A stretch of 8,820 bases of DNA from an uncultured Prevotella sp. (GTDB lineage: Bacteria; Bacteroidota; Bacteroidia; Bacteroidales; Bacteroidaceae): NCBI GenBank assembly GCA_947095945.1, contig CAMUQM010000074.1, forward strand, positions 1 to 8,820. The letters are read 5' to 3'. Within the stretch, counting starts at the first letter, position 1. The number at the start of each line of letters is the position of its first letter. The notes under the pieces were generated by a model, which saw only the letters and a list, made by a program, of their open reading frames with translations, made no database searches and was not told the DNA's origin. The translations under genes were made by a program, and so were the position numbers. This document shows positions 1 to 6,892 of this stretch, one piece after another.

Positions 1-163
1 CTGGGTCCGATTTCGCAATGGTGTAAGGTACACGTTCGCTGTGGTTGTCAACACGCACGATGATAAAGTTACCAGGACGGCAGCTTCGTGCAATGAGCGG
101 TGCTTCTACTTCCAAGCAGAAAACCTTCTCTGAAAACTGTTGTTTACGGATAATCTTGTTCAT
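1..163 (-). CDS. FAD/NAD-binding reductase subunit of the NfnA/SudB (dihydroorotate dehydrogenase electron-transfer-like) family, N-terminal part
   Basis: This is the first 54 codons of a minus-strand gene that runs off the left edge. The protein begins MNKIIRKQQFSEKVFCLEVE and continues with a CRPGNFIIVRVD segment and RVPYTIAKSDP. This pattern is typical of the FAD-binding domain of sulfide/dihydroorotate dehydrogenase-like reductases, in which the stretch around R-x-P-x-T-I contacts the flavin. In Bacteroidales this domain is often fused to an NADPH-dependent glutamate synthase small-subunit-like reductase (from knowledge of the family). Whether it is fused here cannot be seen. The role would be electron transfer between NAD(P)H and flavin or Fe-S centres in the cytoplasm. 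The start is the ATG at 161-163; no convincing Shine-Dalgarno or TAnnTTTG element lies in the 170 bp upstream, so it may depend partly on read-through from serS. Family assignment is good; the exact substrate is unknown. Confidence 0.8.
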   Translation of the reverse strand, partial: MNKIIRKQQFSEKVFCLEVEAPLIARSCRPGNFIIVRVDNHSERVPYTIAKSDP

Positions 164-303
164 GGAGTGGTAATAGATATTAAAAGTTCTGACCCTATAT
201 GTCCTCTATACAATGGGTGTTATTCATTTGTAAAGAGATGTATGAAAGATTGAATAGGGTAAGTAACTTTTGTTGTTTTTATTAGTTTGTTCGCAGTAGT
301 CAT

Positions 304-326
304 GCCCCTCCTTTTAAGGGAGGGGC
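304..326. terminator. GC-rich hairpin just after serS, possible terminator
   Basis: GCCCCTCC pairs perfectly with GGAGGGGC around a 7-base A/T-rich loop, giving an 8-bp stem extendable by weak pairs. On the serS (minus) strand it starts 7 bases after the TAA stop, which is where a terminator or an RNA 3'-end stabiliser would sit. However, the T-rich tail (TGTATTTTT) is on the plus-strand side, and no U-run follows the stem in the serS transcript. The hairpin is clear; its direction and efficiency as a terminator are uncertain. It may only attenuate transcription between serS and the downstream reductase gene. Confidence 0.5.
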
Positions 327-333
327 TGTATTT

Positions 334-1623
334 TTAGTCCATTTTGTCGTCGAGCATCTCGAAGCCACAGTAAGGCACGAGTACTTTCGGTACACGAATA
401 CCCTCTGGGGTCTGGTTGTTCTCAATGATAGCTGCAACGATACGTGGTAGAGCAAGTGCTGAGCCGTTCAGTGTGTGACAGAGTTCAATCTTCTTGTCTT
501 CCGCATGACGGAAGCGGCAATGCAGACGATTTGCCTGATAGCTCTCGAAGTTTGATACGCTTGATACCTCCAACCAACGCTCCTGTGCAGCACTCCATAC
601 CTCGAAGTCATAGCAGAGAGCAGCCGTGAAACTCATGTCACCACCGCAAAGACGGAGGATGTGGTAAGGTAATTCAAGTTTCTTCAATAAGCCTTCAACG
701 TGATTGAGCATTTCATCTAATGACTTATAAGAGTTCTCTGGTGTGTCAATGCGTACAATCTCAACCTTATCAAACTGGTGCAAACGGTTCAAACCACGTA
801 CGTCTTTACCATAGCTACCTGCCTCACGACGGAAACAAGCTGAATAAGCACAACGCTTGATAGGCAGGTCTTGTTCGTTGAGAATCTCATCACGGAAGAT
901 ATTGGTTACTGGAACCTCAGCTGTTGGAATGAGATAGAGGTCGTCAAGATTTGCGTGATACATCTGTCCCTCTTTGTCTGGCAGCTGACCAGTTGCCTGA
1001 CCAGATTCCTGATTTACGACCAATGGTGGCTGTACCTCTAAGTATCCGCTCTTACGAGCTTCATCGAGGAAGAAAGCCTCTAAGGCACGCTGGAAGCGAG
1101 CCATCTTACCGATATAGAGTGGGAAACCTGCACCAGTAATCTTCACACCGAGGTCGAAGTCTACCAAATTAAACTTCTTCAGCAAGTCCCAATGGCATAA
1201 TGCATCAGCAGGTAGGGTAGGCTTCTCGCCACCTTCTTTGACAACAACATTGTCCTCGGCACTCTTACCTTCTGGTACCTGATCATTAGGGATATTAGGA
1301 ATGGTTAGCAACACATCTGTCATGTCTTTCTGTGCCTTCTCCATAATCTCATGGAGAGCCTTGTCTGAAGACTTTAAGAGTGCTACCTCTTCCTTTATCT
1401 TGTTAGCTTCGTCTTTCTTTCCTTCTTTCATCAGTCCGCCAATCTGCTTTGAAAGCTGATTCTGCTGCTGCTTGTTTGTGTCAAGCTTCTGCTGAGTCTC
1501 ACGACGCAGACGGTCATATTCCAATACTTTCTCAACTGCCTCACGTGCACCTTTGAAGTGTTTCTTCTCCAATCCTTTGATGACGCGTTCAGTTTCTTCA
1601 CTGATGAGCTTTAATGTAAGCAT
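334..1623 (-). CDS. serS: Seryl-tRNA synthetase
   Basis: This is a class II aminoacyl-tRNA synthetase that charges tRNA-Ser (and tRNA-Sec where present) with serine in the cytoplasm. At 429 residues it has the usual full bacterial length. Residues 1 to about 110 form the N-terminal domain, with the long charged, Q/K-rich helical coiled coil (about 30-105) that binds the tRNA variable arm. The catalytic core follows: a motif 1 region around GYLEVQPPLVV (193-203), the serine-specific TAE signature (234-236) in LIPTAEVPVTN, motif 2 with the FRREAGSYGKD loop from about 264 to E288, and motif 3 with LNGSALALPRIVAAIIEN (about 385-402). All expected catalytic motifs are present and there is no frameshift. 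The ATG at 1621-1623 sits about 30 bases downstream of a consensus Bacteroidota promoter, so the gene has its own transcription start. A strong hairpin follows the TAA stop. An essential housekeeping gene. Confidence 0.98.
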   Translation of the reverse strand: MLTLKLISEETERVIKGLEKKHFKGAREAVEKVLEYDRLRRETQQKLDTNKQQQNQLSKQIGGLMKEGKKDEANKIKEEVALLKSSDKALHEIMEKAQKDMTDVLLTIPNIPNDQVPEGKSAEDNVVVKEGGEKPTLPADALCHWDLLKKFNLVDFDLGVKITGAGFPLYIGKMARFQRALEAFFLDEARKSGYLEVQPPLVVNQESGQATGQLPDKEGQMYHANLDDLYLIPTAEVPVTNIFRDEILNEQDLPIKRCAYSACFRREAGSYGKDVRGLNRLHQFDKVEIVRIDTPENSYKSLDEMLNHVEGLLKKLELPYHILRLCGGDMSFTAALCYDFEVWSAAQERWLEVSSVSNFESYQANRLHCRFRHAEDKKIELCHTLNGSALALPRIVAAIIENNQTPEGIRVPKVLVPYCGFEMLDDKMD

Positions 1624-1659
1624 AACGTTCTAATCTTTATTTTAAATTGTTTCTGAGAG

Positions 1660-1690
1660 CAAAGTTACGAAAAAACTTCTATAAGTCAAA
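1660..1690 (-). promoter_or_regulatory. serS promoter (Bacteroidota sigma-ABfr type)
   Basis: Read on the minus strand, TTTG (1690-1687) is followed by exactly 19 bases and then TAACTTTG (1667-1660). This matches the published Bacteroidota housekeeping consensus TTTG-N19-TAnnTTTG at every defined position. Transcription should start a few bases downstream, near 1652-1656, giving a leader of about 30 bases before the serS ATG. No strong ribosome-binding purine tract is visible in that leader. Confidence 0.85.
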
Positions 1691-1924
1691 AACATTTATA
1701 TTACTTATTTTGTTATGTGTTGAGTTGAATCAACTACAGTTGTTTTTCTAATGAATATAGATGTTCTTTCAATAGGAGAATAGTCTCTTGGGTAGTATTA
1801 CTTATACTTGTCTGCAATACTGACTATGCTTAGTTTATAAGCAATCTTCTTGTCACCTTATTCATTATTATTTGGCAACTCTGTTGACCCTAAAGTTTAT
1901 TTTATTATCAGTACTTTTATTGTT

Positions 1925-1990
1925 GTGTTGATGCTTAGCACATATGGTGTTAAGGCTTAGCACATGTTGTGTTAATGCTTAGCACCATGC
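1925..1990. repeat. Three tandem 22-bp repeats with core GTGTTnAnGCTTAGCAC
   Basis: Units begin at 1925, 1947 and 1969, exactly 22 bp apart. The first 17 bases are nearly invariant (GTGTTGATGCTTAGCAC, GTGTTAAGGCTTAGCAC, GTGTTAATGCTTAGCAC); the last five vary (ATATG, ATGTT, CATGC). Within a unit, GTGTT can pair with AGCAC using one G-U pair. Between units, TTAGCAC pairs with the next unit's GTGTTAA across a 5-base variable loop, extended by GC-GC with one bulged base. The G-U pair becomes a C-A mismatch in the minus-strand transcript, so any RNA structure favours the plus strand. Both flanking genes are on the minus strand. The function is unknown; it resembles a dispersed intergenic repeat more than a CRISPR, as the variable parts are far too short to be spacers. 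Confidence 0.85.
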
Positions 1991-2167
1991 AGAAGGAAGG
2001 TGAAGAGAATGCGCGTTGTGAGTAGAAAGGAGAATGATAGGTGAGAGTCAATATTGCTTATTGTATTTGGTAATTTATATTCTCATAAACAATGGGGTTG
2101 TAGTTCTTTGTTTCAAACCAGTCTAACAGCTCATTTTAATTTTGGTTTTAATGGGTAGTTATTTTCC

Positions 2168-3667
2168 TTATCTATTCTTTTGGAATCCTTCGAGTTGTTC
2201 GTATTGGTTGGCTTTCATTTTTCGGCTGATACCAGTAATCCAACGGCGGTGAGTGGTAATGAAAATGATACCGAGGAGAGAAAGGATAGTGTTAGTGAGA
2301 ATAGGTTGGTTTAGCCACCAAGTACCCAGTAAAAAGATGGGTAATGGACTGATAACGGTAATGAGTGTAACGATGAGTTGTAGGTAATTAGTATTTGCAT
2401 TCTTACCTGTGTGCGTAGCTTGCATGGAGAGCGTTACTTTATTATATATTGCCATTTGAAAGAGAATACGATAGGCGACACCAGCTGTGAAGAGGGCATA
2501 GGATAGTATTGTCCAAAAACTTATTTTACCAATAATAACTACAGGAAAGAAGGCAAACAATGGAACTAACTGTAGGGCAGTATAGAAGTAGTACTTTGCT
2601 AACAAAAGAGTTTGGATACTATTGCGGTGCATCAATAGACACTCGAAGTAATTGCCCTCGTAGCACATGATTCTTGAGAGTGAACTTAGTCCATAGATGA
2701 TAAAGCTATAGTAAATGAAGCCGTTGATTCTTACGATGTCATTTTCTGGGTCAACAGCAATAATTAGGCTAAACAGAAAGATACCAATTGTGTTGAAAAT
2801 GAATATAAGGCGTAGGTTCTTATTGCGAATGATAGACAATGTTTCAAGCTTGAGATACTCTCCTATGTGGTTGAAACGGTCGAAGAATGTAAGTTTAACA
2901 TCTTTTTTGGAAGTTTTAGATGGTGTTGCTGAATATTGTTCTTGGCGGATACGGTGTTCAAGGACATTGCGATTCAGCAATATCATTCCTATTAGCAACA
3001 ATACCATAACAGCATATATCCATATTTCTCCCCTAATCATTGCATAGCCTATCTTTTCACAACGGTCAAAGAAACCTTGTGGAGAAGGGATGAAAATAGC
3101 TGTTATAGTTATGGATAAATACGTGAGAATTGGAATGAGCCAATATGAAAGTCCACGAGCTGTCAGCACTTGTGTAAACTGGAAGAATTGTCCGTTGATA
3201 AGCAGAAGGAGATATAGCCCAGCTGTATAGCCAATCATTGCCGTTGCACCCAACTCTGGAATAATGGTTTTGATACCAAAGGGAATGCAGATAAAGAGGA
3301 GATTTACGTTCTTAAAAACTATCAACTGACGGAGAATCAGATAGTCTGTATAGCTGTGTTTGGGAAGCGGTAAGATTAGATATGGGCGGATATTCATCAG
3401 CAACCGATGGTCTGTTGTATATCTGAAAAGATAATCAATAAACAGAAATATGGGCAGCAGGGCATAGATGAAACGATAGCCTCCAAGATTATCCTTGATG
3501 ATGAGGTCTGCCAATTCACATCCTATCCAACTAAAATAAGCATAAAGAAAAATAGCCAACACGTAGTAAAAATACTTTGCTACGTTGTTGGCTTGCCATA
3601 TTTTATTTCTCCTACCTGACAGGTAGAAGTGCTTATGTAGTGTTTGTATAGCTTCCCAGTAAGTCAT
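2168..3667 (-). CDS. Multi-pass inner-membrane protein, DUF5687-like putative ABC-transporter permease
   Basis: The 499-residue protein is very hydrophobic, with roughly 11-12 likely membrane segments (about 32-52, 65-83, 112-130, 138-160, 173-194, 215-231, 288-304, 315-332, 355-380, 383-402, 430-448, 455-473). A charged cytoplasmic loop at about 233-285 contains KLETLSIIRNKNLR, a motif I associate with the Bacteroidota family DUF5687, whose members often sit beside ABC ATPase genes and are thought to be permeases. No signal peptide is visible; the N-terminus is a polar stretch (FYLSGRRNKIWQANNVAKYF) before the first segment, as in other family members. Its ATG directly follows the lolA TAA stop with no base between them, so it is almost certainly co-transcribed and translationally coupled with lolA. 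No ATPase gene is adjacent in this window. The transport role and substrate are unknown; family assignment is from memory and moderately sure. Confidence 0.75.
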   Translation of the reverse strand: MTYWEAIQTLHKHFYLSGRRNKIWQANNVAKYFYYVLAIFLYAYFSWIGCELADLIIKDNLGGYRFIYALLPIFLFIDYLFRYTTDHRLLMNIRPYLILPLPKHSYTDYLILRQLIVFKNVNLLFICIPFGIKTIIPELGATAMIGYTAGLYLLLLINGQFFQFTQVLTARGLSYWLIPILTYLSITITAIFIPSPQGFFDRCEKIGYAMIRGEIWIYAVMVLLLIGMILLNRNVLEHRIRQEQYSATPSKTSKKDVKLTFFDRFNHIGEYLKLETLSIIRNKNLRLIFIFNTIGIFLFSLIIAVDPENDIVRINGFIYYSFIIYGLSSLSRIMCYEGNYFECLLMHRNSIQTLLLAKYYFYTALQLVPLFAFFPVVIIGKISFWTILSYALFTAGVAYRILFQMAIYNKVTLSMQATHTGKNANTNYLQLIVTLITVISPLPIFLLGTWWLNQPILTNTILSLLGIIFITTHRRWITGISRKMKANQYEQLEGFQKNR

Positions 3668-4282
3668 TTATCTCAAGTCTATAATCTCAGCAGATGGATA
3701 GTTCTTCTTATTAAAAGCAAAGATATCGTCTGAAAGATTCTTTCGCTGAATATTAGAAACAGAGATAGTAGTCCATTTACCAGCCTGCTTTATCTTGATT
3801 TTCTGTAGCTGATAGGCTTTGTTTACGGTTACATATGCCTCTGGAATATTACGTTTTGGGTTGGTGGCTTTCATGTGTACTACGTAAGAACCAGCCTCGT
3901 TGGTCATAGAGAGGTTGTACCCCTGACGATACAATGTCATCAATGCGTAAGGATTCATTGAAAGGCGCTGTGCTTCAGTAGGTGTAGAGACGTTCACTTC
4001 GTCAGTAGACTTCATGTATGACCATTGTGTTGTACCATTAAACCATACGGTTGTCTGTGGGGTAGTAGCAACAAACTTAATACCTTTTACTGAAATAGTA
4101 CCCGATGTCCTGCCTACAGCACCGGGTCTGGAGAGTGCGAAGCGAGCTGTAAAACCGCCCAAGTTCGAAATGTTGGCAGCAGCTTTGTCCATACAAGCCT
4201 TAGCTTGATTCGCATTCTGTGCAAACACACTATTTGCCATAAAGATGGCAACGAACAATAATAAATATTTAATCTGCTTCAT
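3668..4282 (-). CDS. lolA: LolA-like outer-membrane lipoprotein carrier protein
   Basis: The 204-residue protein has a clear Sec signal peptide: MKQIKYLLLFVAIFMANSVFA, cleaved after A21 before QN. There is no lipobox cysteine, so the mature protein should be soluble in the periplasm. The rest reads as the LolA beta-sheet fold: an early GGFTARFALSR strand, TISVKGIKFVATTPQTTVWF, a TTQWSYMKSTDEVNVSTP segment and a C-terminal part ending FAFNKKNYPSAEIIDLR. LolA proteins accept lipoproteins released by the LolCDE exporter and carry them to the outer membrane; Bacteroidota generally lack a recognisable LolB (known background). It lies 44 bp after ftsK and abuts the next membrane gene, so all three probably form one operon. 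The start ATG is preceded by an A-rich leader (GATAAAAA), as is usual in this phylum. The ftsK-lolA adjacency also occurs in E. coli and supports the assignment. Confidence 0.92.
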   Translation of the reverse strand: MKQIKYLLLFVAIFMANSVFAQNANQAKACMDKAAANISNLGGFTARFALSRPGAVGRTSGTISVKGIKFVATTPQTTVWFNGTTQWSYMKSTDEVNVSTPTEAQRLSMNPYALMTLYRQGYNLSMTNEAGSYVVHMKATNPKRNIPEAYVTVNKAYQLQKIKIKQAGKWTTISVSNIQRKNLSDDIFAFNKKNYPSAEIIDLR

Positions 4283-4326
4283 TTTTTATCGATTAATGAT
4301 TATAATAGTTTTTTCTATAAAACTTC

Positions 4327-6789
4327 TCATCCGCGTAGGATTGTAAGTAGGTTGTCAAGACTAACCTCGTCACTTATCAGTACTTCACGTGGCTTTGACC
4401 CCTTAGCAGCACCCACGATACCAGCTTTCTCCATTTGATCCATCAGACGACCAGCGCGGTTGTAACCAATAGATAAACGGCGCTGAATCATACTTGTTGA
4501 GCCTTGCTGGGTAACAACAATAGCGCGTGCAGCCTCCTCAAATAATGGATCAAGGTTGTGGGCATCCAGTGTGCCACCTCCACCAACTTCTTCTTCTGAT
4601 AAAGGCTCTGGAATCTCCAATGGACGAACAGGTCCTAACTGGTTAGCAATGAACTTTGTTATATTCTCCACTTCTGGAGTATCTACAAAGGCACATTGTA
4701 CACGGACTGGGTCAGCTCCGTTGAGATAAAGCATGTCACCACGTCCAACAAGCTGTTGTGCGCCCGGTCGGTCAAGGATAATACGTGAGTCCATCATCGC
4801 TCCAACGCGGAAAGCAATACGTCCTGGGAAGTTCGCTTTGATGTTACCCGTAATAATAGATGTTGTTGGTCGTTGTGTCGCAATAATCATGTGAATACCA
4901 ATTGCACGTGCCAACTGTGCGATACGTGTAATTGGCATTTCTACTTCCTTGCCAGCAGTAAGAATCAAGTCGCCAAACTCGTCAATGATGACAACGATAT
5001 ATGGCATGAACTCATGTCCTTCTTCTGGGTTTAGTTCATGTCTGAGGAATTTCTGGTTGTATTCTTTTATGTTTCTAACACGAGCCACTTTCAACAAGTC
5101 ATAACGCTCGTCCATAAGTACACAAAGACCTTTCAATGTCTTTACAACCTTCTGAACGTCTGTAATGATTGGCTCGTCCTCATTTTCTTCAACAGCAGCC
5201 ATGAAAGGTTTTGCGATTGGAGAGTAAACGCTGAACTCTACCTTCTTAGGGTCAACAAGTACAATCTTTAGCTCGTTAGGGTGCTTCTTGTAGAGTAGGG
5301 AGGTGATAATAGCGTTCAAACCGACTGACTTACCCTGACCAGTAGCACCCGCAACGAGTAGGTGAGGAATCTTAGCGAGGTCAACCATGTATACCTCATT
5401 AGTAATAGTTTTACCCAATGCAATTGGTAACTCCATTGTAGAGTCCTGAAACTTACGTGAGTTCAGGATAGAGAACATAGACACGATGTTTGGCTTAGCA
5501 TTTGGAACTTCAATACCAATCGTACCCTTGCCCGGCATAGGAGCAATGATACGGATACCGATAGCCGCCAAACTCAGTGCAATATCATCTTCAAGGTTTT
5601 TAATCTTAGAAATTCTAACACCTTGTGCAGGGGTAATTTCATAAAGTGTGATAGTAGGACCGACTGTTGCACGAATACTACGAATTTGTACTCCAAAATC
5701 ATTTAAAACCTTGATAATACGGTCTTTATTTGCTTCCAACTCCTCTTGGCTAACATAGTTAGTCTTAGAGTCAGAGGTGTATTCCTTTAGCAGGTCGAGT
5801 GATGGAAACTTCCACTTGGTGAAAGGCTCACGAGGATTGATAGGAGTCAGTGGAAAGTTGTTATTAGCAAGGGTCTTGCTGTTTGCTTTCTCTTCAATCT
5901 TCTCTTCTTCAATCTCAAAGCCTGGAGCTTCTTTCTCTCGTGTTTTTTTAGTATTCTCGTTGCCATTAGGCGAATAGAGAGTGTTTGGCTCTTGTGGAGT
6001 GGTTGTTGGCTCTGTTGGTAAGTCAATAGGCTCAGCAAGGGTAGGGTCGACGTATTTTATTGGCTCTACTGGTTCGTCTTCTATGACAACTTCATCATCA
6101 TAGAGGCTTTCTGTATTATCTCCCTTACTGTGATGCACTACCGTAAATTTCACCTTGTCACGAATGTAACCAAATGGGTTTATCATTTTGCGTACAATGG
6201 TAATTGTTTCGGAAGTGAGATAGGTAAGATAAGCCAGCATAACAATCACCAATATAGCTATTAAACCCGGTGTGCCGACAAGATTTTCCATGTATTGTAC
6301 ACAGAAAGCACCGTGGTCACCTCCCGGATTATATATTTGATTGGCCATCAATGGCGTGAGTGCTTTGGAAAAAGTTATAGAGAGCCATATCATTACCAAA
6401 GCCATACCCATGAACCATTTCATTAGGTTTAGCTTCTTGTAGGCTCCCATCATACGAAGCCCACAAAGAGCAATGAAAGCAGGAATGATAAAGGCAGGAA
6501 TACCAAAACAGCGGGAAATAAGTCCATATGAAATGATTGCGCCAAGCGAGCCGCATGTATTTTGGAAAACTCTATTTGTATTCTCCACCTCTCCCGGGCG
6601 AAGGTCGGTAACTAAACTTTGGTCTGCTGCACCTGTGCTGAAATAGCTAAAGAAAGCCACACAGATATAGATGGCAACACATAAAAGGATAAGTCCAGCA
6701 ACAAATCCAGTTTTGTCGTTAATAATGTTATTTAGTCCGATCGCCTCGGTGAAAGTCTTGCTTTTATGTTCAGTTTTCTTCTTTGCCAT
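4327..6789 (-). CDS. ftsK: FtsK/SpoIIIE family DNA translocase
   Basis: At 820 residues this has the typical length for Bacteroidota FtsK. The order is an N-terminal membrane domain with about four transmembrane segments (roughly 28-50, 82-112, 122-142, 172-192), a polar linker rich in E, P, T and K (about 215-325), an alpha/beta motor domain, and a C-terminal winged-helix gamma domain (about 745-805, including RRLSIGYNRAGRLMDQMEKAG). Walker A is GATGQGKS (481-488) and Walker B is VVIIDEFGDL (about 599-608), followed by the family motif IATQRPTTSIITGNIKANFP. FtsK sits at the division septum and pumps chromosome DNA, in many bacteria activating XerCD recombination for dimer resolution. All key motor residues are present. 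It is the first gene of the probable ftsK-lolA-membrane protein operon, with a TAnnTTTG promoter element about 24 bases upstream of its ATG. Confidence 0.97.
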   Translation of the reverse strand: MAKKKTEHKSKTFTEAIGLNNIINDKTGFVAGLILLCVAIYICVAFFSYFSTGAADQSLVTDLRPGEVENTNRVFQNTCGSLGAIISYGLISRCFGIPAFIIPAFIALCGLRMMGAYKKLNLMKWFMGMALVMIWLSITFSKALTPLMANQIYNPGGDHGAFCVQYMENLVGTPGLIAILVIVMLAYLTYLTSETITIVRKMINPFGYIRDKVKFTVVHHSKGDNTESLYDDEVVIEDEPVEPIKYVDPTLAEPIDLPTEPTTTPQEPNTLYSPNGNENTKKTREKEAPGFEIEEEKIEEKANSKTLANNNFPLTPINPREPFTKWKFPSLDLLKEYTSDSKTNYVSQEELEANKDRIIKVLNDFGVQIRSIRATVGPTITLYEITPAQGVRISKIKNLEDDIALSLAAIGIRIIAPMPGKGTIGIEVPNAKPNIVSMFSILNSRKFQDSTMELPIALGKTITNEVYMVDLAKIPHLLVAGATGQGKSVGLNAIITSLLYKKHPNELKIVLVDPKKVEFSVYSPIAKPFMAAVEENEDEPIITDVQKVVKTLKGLCVLMDERYDLLKVARVRNIKEYNQKFLRHELNPEEGHEFMPYIVVIIDEFGDLILTAGKEVEMPITRIAQLARAIGIHMIIATQRPTTSIITGNIKANFPGRIAFRVGAMMDSRIILDRPGAQQLVGRGDMLYLNGADPVRVQCAFVDTPEVENITKFIANQLGPVRPLEIPEPLSEEEVGGGGTLDAHNLDPLFEEAARAIVVTQQGSTSMIQRRLSIGYNRAGRLMDQMEKAGIVGAAKGSKPREVLISDEVSLDNLLTILRG

Positions 6790-6812
6790 TTATCGCTATT
6801 CTTTTATACTTG

Positions 6813-6820
6813 CAAAAGTA
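6813..6820 (-). promoter_or_regulatory. Probable ftsK -7 promoter element
   Basis: On the minus strand this reads TACTTTTG, a full match to the Bacteroidota -7 element TAnnTTTG. It lies 23 bases upstream of the ftsK ATG and would give a leader of about 17-20 bases. The -33 position (about 6840-6843) does not read TTTG and instead falls inside the second copy of the ATAAGTGCC direct repeat, so the promoter may be weak or activator-dependent. Confidence 0.6.
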
Positions 6821-6824
6821 ATAA

Positions 6825-6844
6825 ATAAGTGCCATATAAGTGCC
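6825..6844. repeat. 9-bp direct repeat ATAAGTGCC between divergent promoters
   Basis: ATAAGTGCC occurs at 6825-6833 and again at 6836-6844, an 11-bp period, so both copies face the same side of the helix. The pair lies between the ftsK -7 element (6813-6820) and the exonuclease -7 element (6864-6871), covering the -33 position of both. The position suggests a binding site for a regulator of one or both genes; that is inference, and no known factor was recognised. Confidence 0.5.
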
Positions 6845-6863
6845 GTTTTTCAAACTTTTTTTT

Positions 6864-6871
6864 TAATTTTG
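6864..6871 (+). promoter_or_regulatory. Probable exonuclease -7 promoter element
   Basis: TAATTTTG matches TAnnTTTG exactly and follows a run of nine Ts. Transcription would start near 6876-6880. That would leave almost no leader for an ATG at 6881 but about 15 bases for the ATG at 6893, and so helps choose the start of the exonuclease gene. A TTTG element 19 bases upstream is missing. Confidence 0.55.
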
Positions 6872-6892
6872 CAAGTTAGTATGCAGTCTGAA

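Larger units (their letters stand above)
1624..2167. other. 544-bp intergenic region between the membrane-protein gene and serS
   Basis: This A/T-rich spacer holds the serS promoter next to serS and the three-unit 22-bp repeat at 1925-1990. I see no credible protein-coding gene, tRNA or known structured RNA in the rest. Minor inverted repeats occur, such as AGTTG-AAT-CAACT at 1723-1735 and GCTTA-GTTTA-TAAGC at 1828-1842, but they are short. The 3' side of the membrane gene (about 2100-2167) has no obvious hairpin-plus-U-run terminator. The spacer is unusually long compared with the other gaps in this window. Confidence 0.7.

Noticed and set aside
192..260. Inverted repeat ACCCTAT ... ATAGGGT in the leader of the reductase gene
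   Set aside because: Seven bases separated by 55 are expected by chance about this often in such a region, and no riboswitch-like core surrounds it.
1723..1742. Small overlapping hairpins AGTTG-AAT-CAACT and CAACT-AC-AGTTG followed by Ts
   Set aside because: Stems of five bases with 2-3 base loops are weak, and no plus-strand gene ends here for a terminator to serve.
1925..1990. CRISPR-like array
   Set aside because: Only three units, variable parts of about five bases, and no cas genes nearby.
1988..2026. Twelve-codon plus-strand reading frame after the first repeat array
   Set aside because: Too short to support as a gene and has no promoter or ribosome-binding site.
2715..3047. Plus-strand 110-residue open frame
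   Set aside because: It is antisense to the membrane-protein gene; its composition is that of a reverse-strand shadow.
4283..4326. Possible terminator or promoter between ftsK and lolA
   Set aside because: It is A/T-rich but contains only a 4-bp stem (ATAG/CTAT) and no TAnnTTTG element; read-through within an operon is the simpler view.
6671..6892. N-terminal extension of the exonuclease frame by up to 74 residues
   Set aside because: It overlaps the ftsK coding start on the other strand, crosses both promoter elements, and adds a hydrophobic stretch not expected in this family. The ATG at 6893 fits the promoter and the family N-terminus.
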